From: Xiphias gladius
Taxonomy: Eukaryota; Chordata; Actinopteri; Istiophoriformes; Xiphiidae
Assembly: GCF_016859285.1 (NCBI RefSeq)
Contig: NC_053411.1
Coordinates: 19,674,001 to 19,738,000, forward strand
Length of the DNA: 64,000 bases
Direction of reading: 5' to 3'
Shown here: positions 30,510-41,015 of the stretch, piece by piece
Layout of the letters: the number at the start of each line of letters is the position of its first letter
How positions within the stretch are numbered: position 1 is the stretch's first letter
Notes under the pieces: model-generated
Databases searched by the model: none
Told to the model about the DNA's origin: nothing
Seen by the model: the letters and a program-made list of their open reading frames with translations, nothing else
Made by a program: the position numbers and the translations under genes

Positions 30510-31811
30510 CAGAAGTCGGGTCCTGCTACAGAAACACAGTCAGAGGAGAGTTAATAAAGTAATGAGTCTAAAGAAGTAAAAGAGGATCAAGAGACAACAG
30601 TTAAACTATGTTTTAAAACTACAAATGTCCCGCACAGGTATTTTTGACCCTGATCTCATTTTGAGTTTTCTTTACTCTTGAGTATCTAACGATAAAGTTT
30701 GATCTGATACTTTTATTTACCTAAATGACAAAGGAGCTAAACACCCACTCTACACTACAACCTGAACTTGAGGTCAGACTGAACTTAATTCAATCTGAAG
30801 GAAGTTTTCCTGCCAAAGACACTAAGAATACACAGAAAAAATAATACTATAGTCAGAAGATATAGCAGAAGATATGGCACGTTGATTCAATGTGTATTCC
30901 TCTTTCAAAACTATTAAGCTGATAAATTTAAATTATTGATCTGATATGAGCAAAAAATTAACTGGAGAATGTGACTCCTGAAACTGACACGAAATCAGCT
31001 GATGGGTTATTAGAGAAGATATTTCACTCTGCTGTATTTGTTGAACTGCAGCAAAATGAATGGTAAAGTGGTGTTACGGAGTGGAGCTTCTTCCCTCAGA
31101 TGAAGCAAAGCTTGGAAGAGCCACTGTAGTTCAAGCAGCCCAACGCGTGTCTGCTGCTACACTCGCGTTACTCATGGCAGTAATAATGGAAATGATAATC
31201 AATAATTACGCTGCATTCTCTGAATGATCCTTTCTATATAATTAGAATAAAAGCCACATGGACAAAGATAGTAAAGAAAGTTAGGATGCTGAGTGTTCAG
31301 CAGGTATCTAAATCAGATACTTGATGTTGATGTTGTACGGCATTCTGGGTAGGCACGTTTAGGAAGCCCTTACCCTCATGTGCTGTGTCCGTCATCAGAG
31401 GACAGTTTACAGAAGGAGGAGTTAACAAAGGTTTTCAGAGGCCTCATCTGGGTGACAATCAATACAATTATTCACAAAGTTCGTTATATAAACCAATTAT
31501 TTTTCTTATATTAAAACATTTGATGCAGTTAAGATCAGATCTCTACCAAACAGACCCTACATTAATGCCGCAGCAGCCTCAGACGAATAGCAAACATCCT
31601 ATATAAACACAAACTGTTAATGTATTATTATATTCATGAATTACAGTTAAGGCAATGAGGCACTTTCTGCAGTACTAACGTAAGAGTTAGCCCCACCACC
31701 ACAACTGAAAACCCTGGAACTCCTCTAGATACGTATGTGGATCAACCAAATGTTTATGGTCAAAATGAAAAGAATACCAAATTAACTAGTGACTCACCTG
31801 GGTAGCTGAGT
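30510..31811. other. Spacer between the two MHC class II beta copies
   Basis: About 1.3 kb of AT-rich single-copy-looking sequence. The open frame at 31385-31606 has no recognisable motif. No gene supported. Confidence 0.45.
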
Positions 31812-32667
31812 CAAGTACTTACGTACCTAACTGAATATGCTGATTATTCTGGATAAATAGGTTATAAAATCTTACTAGCTGAGTAAAGGATCTGAGTACT
31901 TCTTTCACCACTGCATATTAAGTACAGATACACAAAACAGCAGTAAAATCTGTGATCATTTCAGCTGTTTAATCTTAGAACAATGAGTGTGTCTGTCCCC
32001 GTTTCCTTCACATTTCTCGTTCAGATTTACAAAGAACGACAATTGTTATAAAATATAAAATATTTTAATTAATACTAACACACATCTTCTTCAACACCAC
32101 AGTCTGTCAGACTTTTCCGATCGTTTATTGTTGTTCAAATGTTCAAATCCAGCAGATATTAACAAATCTATCAATCTCACTGGAACCCCAAAATGATTAC
32201 AACCAGTGATTACATGATCTCAAAGAAGAGCTAATAAGTCAGTTAATGGCTGTAAAATATTGATTTCACACAGTCAAGCAGCATATCAGGGTTAGGTGAA
32301 GCAGAGCTCAGATCCAGCTGGTAAACCAGAGACCAGATTAAACCTGATCCAGTGAACATCTCAGATATTTAGTGCACAAACAGTGAAAGACAAAATGTTG
32401 AGGCAAAGAACAGCACTGTGACATACACCATAAAAAGTCCAGGATCGGGTTTACACCAGGTGACTATCAGATTACAGTCCTGGATCAGGTTTAGACCAGC
32501 AGAGACCATCAGAGAATCAGCTGTTCAGCCAGTCCAGCAGGTGGCAGCACTGAGAGTCTGCTGAGCTGTAAACAGAAAGCAAGTTGAAGCAGCAGCTGAT
32601 TTGTCTTCCATCTGACAAACAGCAACAGGTGCAGAACCAGGACCGGGGCCAGGACTAGGATCCTGCC

Positions 32668-34735
32668 TCAGTTAGTGGGAACCAGAATCCTTCCTGGTGT
32701 AAAGAGAAGAAGAGGACAGGGTCAGCTACAGATACAGATACAGTATTACGACAACTAACTGAAACTGGGCTAAACTGGTCTGAACTGGTCTGACACAAGG
32801 CCAACATTCAGGGAGTTAGTGGGAACCACAGTATCATCAACAAACACAGACACCGCATGATTACAGCTGGTTTAAACTGGTCTGAGCTGGTCCGAGCTGG
32901 TCCAAAGGAAAGGGTCAATATCTGGACAAACACTTGGTTCTCAAACTGGTTCAAATATTAAAACTGGTCTGATATTTAATCTGAATTTGGTCTAAATCTG
33001 ATCCAAACTGGTCTAAACCAGATCTAAACTGATCTATATCTGATCCAAACTGGTCTGGAGAAAGTGTAAGTCTTATTTGAATTCTTAAAAACTAGTCTGA
33101 AACTGGTGTAAACTGGTTTCTAGACTGTGTAAACTGGAGTAAACTGGTTTTAGACTGGGTAAACTGGAGTAAACTGGTTTTAGACTGGGTAAACTGGAGT
33201 AAACTGGTTTTGGACTGGGTAAACTGGTTTTAGACTGGGTGTCCTGCTCTGACCTCGGGCCTTCCTCCTGTAGTAGATGAATCCAGCCAGAGATAAGATC
33301 AGACCCAGGATCAGTCCTGAGGCTCCGATGGCGATCTTGTTCCTCTCTGACTCAGGCATGGACGGATCTGAGGACAGACAGGTAGAGACACAGACAGGTG
33401 AGCAGACAGACAAGTAAGCAGACAGACAGGTGTACAGGTGTAGAGACAGACAGGTATTTACCCCAGTCAGTAACCAGAGGTTCTTTCAGGCTGGCGTGCT
33501 CCACCACACAGGAGATCTTCTCTCCAGACCTGCTCCAACACAGACCAACACATCACTGTTTCTGTCACACTGCTGATCCAACTGGACCCATCCAGACCCA
33601 ACTGGACTCAACTGGACCTGGACCTAAGCGCCCTTGGACCAAACCAGATCTGAACCTGGACTCACCTGGGAGCGTACTCCAGGTGAGAGTGGATCTGGTA
33701 GTACCAATCACCATCTGCCAGCTCATCAGTGGAAGTGACATCAGAGGTGACTTCCTGTCCGTCTCTGCGCCAGCTCACTCTGATCTGTTTGGGGTAGAAG
33801 TCGAAGACGCTGCAGACCAACATGGCGGGACGTTTACCAGCAGGGGGCGTCGTAGAGCTCATCACCACATAGGGCTTAACTGGAACACGCAGACATTATT
33901 CTCAAACCTCTGCTGACTCTCCAGTGTTTCATATTAATTAAGTCACATTCTGCAGCCAAACTTTGTTCAAATTCTCTCAACTTTAATTCTAATGGAGATC
34001 TCAATGTTTGCGAAGATCGGAAATCGATCAGGTCCGTGGAACTGGACCATGGAGTGTGTGGTTTGAAGATTTCAACGACTGTAAACGTCAGAAAGTTTAA
34101 AAGAATTCATTAGTTTAAAGAAAAGAAGAAGAAACTTCAGGGTAAAACAGTGTCTCAGTAGCTGCAGTATTAGTGTTTGACCAGCAGGTGGTGACACAGC
34201 TAAGTCTGATGCGTTAAGGGCCGATCAACATCAGTTTTACAAAATAAGTTTTCTTCTAAAATGAAGCGACAAGACTTTGTTCTTCTTAAATAACAGTCAT
34301 ATTTTCAATGGACCAAATGTTAGAATACTTAAAGAAAAATCACATCATGAATCGTATCTGCAGTGTCTGTTTTTAGGAGTTATTTTAAGACAAAGTCCGG
34401 ATGTTTTATCTCCACTCTGTAGATCTAAAAGTGTAAAATGAATTTCCACTTAAAAAAAAAGTTGACATTCAATTTAAAGTTTGTAAAAAAACAAAAACAC
34501 AAATATCCTCATTATAAAGTGCAGTCAGTTGAAACAGTAGTTAAGTTGATAACGATTCAGCGTGTTGATGAATCTGAGGTTTAACATTAAGATCTGATGA
34601 AGTTCACAAACAGACTCACCGGACTTAGTCAGAGCAGCTTGGTAGTCAATTCCAACGTTGTGAAGACAGTACCTCTCCCTCTCAGCTCTAATCTGGTCCA
34701 ACTCTGGACCACTGTTCCAGCGCTCTTCCAGCTTC
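32668..34735 (-). pseudogene. MHC class II beta pseudogene, 5'-truncated
   Basis: Retained exons: partial beta-1 (34620 to about 34726), beta-2 in 33666-33879 and 33462-33529, membrane exon 33254-33367, and final exon 32668-32693. The beta-2 and membrane exons look intact. Exon 1, the first half of beta-1, and the promoter are missing. The surviving beta-1 piece differs from copy 1 at peptide-contact-type positions (GIDYQA for GIFYQA, ELDQIRAE for DLDQEKAE). Confidence 0.9.
32755..33240 (-). repeat. Minisatellite in the last intron, copy 2
   Basis: The same array as at 28,105-28,560, with one additional unit of about 30 bases. That unit explains the change in copy offset from 4,644 to 4,674. 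Confidence 0.85.
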
Positions 34736-34829
34736 CACAACTAAAGTTTTAAAGCTATGCATTGTGCAGGTTCTACATAAAGTGTATAATTAAAAAAATA
34801 ATACAATTATTAATAATAATTGAAGCAGT

Positions 34830-35330
34830 GGGTGTATAGCAGCATCAGGGGCAGAAATACCTGCAGAAAGCGATAGGAGAGAGGAGAGAGGCGAAAAAGC
34901 ACAAAACTACGTGAGAGAGAAGAAGTCAAGTTGGTAACGAGCATTAATGTAATGTGTGTGCGTACAGATGGAGAGGAAGAGGAGGAGAGAGGAGCTCAGT
35001 GCATCAAGTCCCCCAGCAGTCTGGGCCTATGGCAGCGTAACTAAGGGGTGTTTTAAACCAAACCTGAGCCAGTCCCAACTGTAAGCTTCATCAAAAAGGA
35101 AGCTTTTAACCCTACTCTTAAATGTGGACAGGGTGTCTGCCTCCTGGACCCAAATTGGAAGATGATTCCACAATACTACTTTTGGAGACTCTAGGAACCA
35201 CAGGGAAGCCCGAGTTCTGGGAGCGCAGTGTTCCAGTTGGGTGACAGGTGCTATGAGCTCTTTCAGATATGATGGTGCCTGACCATTAAGGGCTTTGTAG
35301 GTAAAGAATTTTGCAACCAAGGCTTAAAGG
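34830..35330 (-). mobile_element. L2-type LINE 3' fragment
   Basis: The - strand frame reads FFTYKALNGQAPSYLKELIA, LWNHLPIWVQEADTLSTFKS and RVKSFLFDEAYSWDWLRFGL, the C-terminus of an L2 reverse transcriptase, followed by its tail. It is the same subfamily as 52.8-53.3 kb: both tails share GAGAGAGAAGAAGTCAAGTT. It is 5'-truncated, just right of the beta pseudogene. Confidence 0.82.
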
Positions 35331-35985
35331 ATGCTTCTCTGTGTGAACTGCTCAGAGGAGCCTCTTAGTACTTTCTAGAGTCCTCTCTCCATGTAGGCAC
35401 AAGTAAAACCAAATCAAAGTTCATTTTCAAATAAGTCTGCTTGGGTCCATGGCTGGTCAGATCCTTCCGTCACAACTGGCTGAACAGCACAGAGGGGAGC
35501 CAAATGCAGACTCCGAGGCCGGCGGCTTCAGTGAAGATATTTTAATAGTAAAAATCAGGCTTACAGGCAGACAAGACAAGACAAGCTGGCAGGCAGGAAC
35601 AGAGGTAGACTGAGGCAAGAGGAAAAATAAATGCTGGAGCAGCAACACAAGAAAACCACAAGGGACCATAAGCAGAAACATGAGCAGGAACAAAAGCAGA
35701 CACTCCAACAAAGGACTGGTGCGAAATGGCAGGTTTAAATAGTTCTTAGGTGATGAAGGAACTGGGTTCAGGTATGTGAGTGGGGAGGGATGTTCAGGTG
35801 ATTGAGGATAGAAAAAAGGTGAGGAGATGGAAATGGGGACAGGACGTTTGGGGACATCTGGGCGACAGAAGGCGAAGTCCTCAAGTCTGGGGAGAAAACG
35901 TGGCCTAGGAGCAGTGAGAAGGAGCAAGTGACGGGCCGAAGCTTTTATGAGCTTCTTGATCTAAATACTTAAGGTCATGGTTCAA
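35331..35985. other. Unassigned, probably repetitive stretch
   Basis: GC-richer sequence with CAAGACAAGACAAG and AGGCAGG repeats. It resembles dispersed fish repeat text, but I cannot name the family. The proline-rich open frame on the - strand (35457-35927) has no domain I recognise. Confidence 0.4.
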
Positions 35986-35989
35986 AAAT

Positions 35990-38290
35990 ATAAATCAATC
36001 AGACTTTATTTATATAGCACTTTTCACAATGTAACAGCCCACGCACAAAGCAACAAACAACTACGTTATAAATAAAGGACTCAATAAAAACAGGAACTGC
36101 GGAAACACTATCATAAATTTCATAAATCTGCAATGAGAAAACACCAGTGGCAGGATAAAAATTTAAAAATTCAGAATAAAAAATAGGACAATAAGAAAAG
36201 TGAAGTATAAAAGAAGATAATAAAATACTAAAAGAGAGGAAATGTATTAAAAGGAAAACAAAGTTAAACATAAAATATTAAAGATAAAATAGTAAAATAC
36301 TGAAAGGGAGGAGATGTATTGGAGTGAGTAAAATAAAAAAAATCGTAGTAAAACGGAATAAAATATATAAATACATAGACAAATAAATAAATTCAATAAA
36401 ATTAAAAGCCAGAATAAAAAGGTAGGTCTTGAGTTTGCTTTTAAAAATATCAACATTCTCTGCTGTCCTCGGGTCTTCAGTAAGGCTGTTCCAGAGACGT
36501 GGACCATAGTAATAAGGGATGTCTCACCGTGGGGTTTTTGTTCTGTCTTAGGGTATAGTTAAAAGGACCAGAAGACCTGAGGGTTCTAGAAACTTCATAG
36601 GATAAAAGCAAATCTGATAAATAGGCAGGAGCAAGACCCTTAAGAGCTTTATAAACCAATAAAAGAATCTTAAAATCAATTCTGAAGCAGAAAGGTAGCC
36701 AGTGCAGAGACTTTAAAGTCGGTCGAATGTGTTCTCTCTCTCTGGTCTTAGTCAACACACATGCAGCTGAGTTTTGAAGCAGTTGTAGTTCAGATATATT
36801 GTTCTCAGGGAGACCAGAGAGCAGATCATTACAATAGTCAATCCTGCAGGTGAAGCCTGCGCTAGTGTCTCGGTTTTGGCTTGAAAGAGAAATGGTCACA
36901 TTCTGGCCATGTTCTTTAGACGTAAAGATCGATTCTTAATTATGTTTCTAATGCGAGGATCAAATTGAAATCTGAGTCAAAGATGTCTCCTAAGATTTTC
37001 ACTTGTTGACTGGGGTTTAATAACAGTGCTTGCAGTCTCACACTGAGTTTCACTCTCTGAGCATTAGTACCAATGACCAAGACTTCAGGTTTGTCCTGTT
37101 TGAGCTGTACAAATTCTCTGCCATCCATAAATCACATCTAAAATGCAGACTAATAGGGCATCATTTTGCTCTGGGCCATCAGGAGACAAGGCAATGTAAA
37201 ACTGTGTGGTATCAGCATAGCTATGGAAATTGATACTGCGCTTCCTGATGACATTTCCAAGTTGCAGAATGTAAAGGTTAAAAAGTGTAAGACCTAAAAT
37301 TGAACCTCGAGGAACACCATAATCAGTTTTATAGCTTCTAGATGAACATTCATCCATGCTTACAAAACATTTTCTCCATCAGTAAGATAAGATTTGAACC
37401 AATTAAAAACGCCAATCAGACTGAAGTCTGTCCAAAAGAATCGAGTGGTCTATCATATTGAAGGCTGCGCTCAAGTCATGTAGTGCTACTACAGAGGGTT
37501 TTTTCATATCCATATCTGACCTGAGGTCGATTACAATCTTGACTGGTGCTGTCTTAGTACTAGGATTGGCCCAAAAAACAGATTGGTGTATTTCAAAAAT
37601 AATGTGAGAGTTCACAAGATTATGTAAAGGATTTTAAAAAACAAGCTTTTCTCAAACTCTACTTAAAAATGTTAGATTGGATACTGATCTGTGGTTATTA
37701 AATAATGAGGCATCAAATTTGTTTTCTCTTCATAAGAAGTTTAACTATGGCGGTATTAAGAGCACCACAGGTAACATCCAGAAACTTTGTTTATTACACC
37801 CCAGAAACGTCTGGGGTGTTAAAATTCATATGCTGACATTGAGATTAATTCAATCTAATAGTGTCCACTTGTGAAGTTGACTGCAAAATTTTAACATTTG
37901 GAGTTGGTAGACATACTGCTAGACTTCATAAAAACAGGGTTAATTAAACAGTCAATAGCTGAGAGGAGGATTCGGCCTTTGTTCTGATTGTCGGTTATAA
38001 ATTTAGAGAAGTGAGCTTTTCGTGCATGTTTAATTGCCTTATTGTAAATATTCAGCTGCTGATGTTAAATTTGATAATTGACTGTTGATTCATTCTTTCT
38101 ACATCTTCTTTCTGCTGCTCGAGATTTTCTCTTTAATTGTTTGATTTCCCCTTTTCTCCACGGAGGGGTTGGATCAGCAGTAAAGTATTTTCAGTTTTCG
38201 TGGGGCTACTGTGTCAAGGGTTGACCTTAGTTTACTGTTAAAACTATGAAAATCAAAACTGTCGACAAAAAGTCTGAGCTTTAATTATTG
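35990..38290 (-). mobile_element. Degenerate L2-type LINE
   Basis: Read on the - strand, blocks appear in order: WRKGEIKQLKRKSRAAERR (about 38,110-38,160), KAHFSKFITDNQNKGR (about 38,000), VVALHDLSAAFNMIDHSILL (37,440-37,500), YGVPRGSILG and FHSYADTTQFYI (37,180-37,330), then [12 protein letters not shown] and [20 protein letters not shown] (36,600-36,840). The catalytic YADD has become YADT. The 3' end at 35,990-36,030 has the typical TTTATTTATATAGCACTTTT text. Frameshifts occur throughout. Confidence 0.85.
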
Positions 38291-38296
38291 ATATGA

Positions 38297-40960
38297 ATGA
38301 AAGTTCAGGTGGAAGCCACTGGAAGACGTCTCACTCTGTTGGATTTGTGGTTGTACAGTGGTGTTGAAGAGTGTTTGATAATTGTGACAGCGGCGGGACA
38401 CCGCCGAGTGCAGACCGGGACAGAGTTCACAGGAGTTAGTGACAGCGGATGTGACGTGTCACCGGCGAAGCGCGTCATTTTAACGGCGACAGCGACGCTG
38501 AGCAAAGGCTTAAATAAGAAGCCTCCGCCGATTTGCTAATGATCGTTAGCGTCGGGGCTCAGTCGCCCTGTGCAACCTTCCAACCTGAACTCAGTCACTC
38601 ACCACTGCGCCCAATTAATATTTCAATTTCACACGCTCATTTTCACCGGATGCTGCACCGTTGAGGCCGGTTGTCTTGAAGGAGGTGGACCAAACACAGC
38701 AGGGTAACGTAATGGAAGGATCGGGTTTTCACCTGCCCACACACCTGACATTACAACAACAGCGATGACATGAACGGTAACCGGATGTTCGTGCCTGTCG
38801 TTGGCGGACGCAGACCGTGATGTGAGGTGTTTAAGGATTACCGAAGGCTGTAAAAACCCACAGACGCGTGGAAGGAAACTCCCTTTGAATGACTCGTGTT
38901 GTTCATGAGTCTGAGTCGAGTCTGTTAATGTGGGACTCGATTGTGACTCGAGCAACTTGAGTCCCCGTGTCTCAGGCCCCATTTGATTGATAGGTCATCC
39001 CAGCTACGCCATGCAAGAAAGGCAAATAAAAACATGCAATCCCTGAAGACACCCGTAAGTGCACTGCATGTAAACACAAACACCTACTGTCCTCACAGAC
39101 ACTAAAAACATGGGCAGACTATCCACAACCAGCATCAGGCCACCTCTCTCAATGGAGATATAAGGGCCCCTGACAAAATGGGAACAGATGAGCGACTTGA
39201 AAACAAATTTCTCCTGTCACATCTTCAGCAGGCCAAGTACTGTCACACGACAGAGGTTGAGTTGTGACCCTTACGAAGGCTATATTGTAAAACACAAGTT
39301 AAGTACAGGTTCTTTTTAAAAATGCAATTCCTTTTTGTCATTTAGGCTACTAGCATTAAACAGGTGCACTGCTCTTAAGGCAGATCTGTGAAGAGCAGGT
39401 CTGAAGGAGGAGCCTGGCTTGATCACATCTTACATACAGGATTGAATTCAGGTGTGAGCCCTTTCACCTACCTGCAGCAGAACCCTGGGCACTGTAAGTA
39501 ACTGTTAGTCTGAGTTCTTTGTTCTTGATACCTTGCACTAATTTGCTTGAGATGCTATGTTATATCAAGCTTGAATAATCATGGTTGTTGAACATTGTGT
39601 TACACTTGATATCCTTACATATTTTTTTATCAGTGCATTAAGTTTAATGTACAGTGGTAAGTTAACACATGGCTTATATTTTCTGTTTCTGCATTAAACA
39701 CAAAGTCCAGCTGAAGAGGATGGGAAAGTTATGATAAATCATCCCGGGGGGAACATGAATGTCTGAACCACATTTCATCCCGGTCCATCCAGTAGTTGAG
39801 ATATTCTTAATCTCTGTTAGCAGTTAACAGTAAGAGTTGTTCTGTGTTTACAGCCTGTTACATCTTTGATCTTTAGTTCAGAATTGAAGTAACAGTGAAA
39901 AGTTAACTGTTTATTCATTTGAATCAACCTGCACAAAGATAAAACCTAACCTTAATGCTTTTTCATTATTCAGTGATCAATGATCAACAGAGCTTTATCC
40001 TAACAAACTGATCAATAATCAATGAGAGAACAAATGTAATCAGTTTATTCATGTTCATTAACACTTTTACAATATTTATTAATTCATCGGTTGATTAATC
40101 TTTATTTGCGAACCTGGTTTACGATAGAAACATAGTGATTATTTGATAGAAACTGTCCTGTCAAACCAAAATGTCAAGTACAGATATTTATTACGTGCTG
40201 GATTGTTATGATCATTCATATATTAGAGTGAGGATGTCCTGCGGAGAAAATCAGGAGTGTTTGTCTGAAAGCTGCAGCTGTCAGTAATGTGTGTTAGCAC
40301 TGGATCATTGAGATGCATTATCTACATGAGGCAGAGGGAAAAAGGTTGAAGCCCTTTAGCTCACTGTAGAGCAGTGACGTGTGAGGACACATGTACAGCT
40401 TCCTCCAGTAAGAGTCCCATTCGTGTTTCTCATATTCAGTGACTGAGAGTTTGTGATGGACACAAAACCCTCCCGGTGAAAAGATCAACAACTGTGTTAG
40501 AAAATATCTGTAATTAAAAAGTCAAAGCCTGTGGACACGCAAACTGAAGGACGGAAATCAACTACAACTCCCAAGGTGCAATTCACAAAGAAAAGCTTAG
40601 AATTCTGTTGTGTGCTGCTAAGGGTGAGCTGAAGCTAAAGCTGTTGAGAGAAGAGAACTGGGTTGATTTCATTAAATTATTTCAGCTTTTGGGTCAATTT
40701 CTAATGAATTCGGTAACCATGGTGACATGAATAGTTAAATTCAACAAAGTGTTCTGAATTCACTTCTGTCTTCTTCTCTATAGACAGCTGCTGAGGCTTA
40801 TGGGTACTATAGTATTTACAGGCAGAGTGAACCTGATGCGTCGGAAACAAAGTGGAAATGATTCAGAACAGAAACCTGTGTGTCATCAATGTTCAGTAAC
40901 ATCGAGGAGATCGTTTCAAGAAATCAAATTAAATGCAGAATGAGGAGAAACGCTTCAGGA
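38297..40960. other. Intergenic stretch downstream of the MHC alpha gene
   Basis: 38,370-38,570 is CpG-rich with GTGACGTGTCAC and a TTAAATAAG element but no gene. A block at about 39,695-39,815 (GGATGGGAAAGTTATGATAA, then CATTTCATCC and CCATCCAGTAGTTGAGATAT) reads like a common dispersed fish repeat. No coding exon recognised elsewhere. Confidence 0.4.
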
Positions 40961-41015
40961 ACCAATGGCTCCTCACACCTCACTAAACACTGACGACATC
41001 ATCAGCCCCAGCCAA

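Larger units (their letters stand above)
31812..34735 (-). repeat. Tandem duplication, copy 2 (truncated MHC class II beta unit)
   Basis: Matches copy 1 from 27,168 onward. Clear homology ends at 34,726 (GCGCTCT) within exon 2. The next bases, TCTTCCAGCTT (34,725-34,735), also occur in copy 1 at 30,156-30,166, which suggests an internal deletion of about 105 bases before homology is lost completely. Confidence 0.92.

Noticed and set aside
33180-33413. 77-residue frame with a cysteine-rich start fused to the MHC beta membrane segment
   Set aside because: The start is intron read-through; the exon begins at 33367 after a normal AG acceptor. The same holds for 28506-28739.
35457-35927. 156-residue proline-rich frame on the - strand
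   Set aside because: No recognisable domain, and it lies in sequence that looks repetitive.
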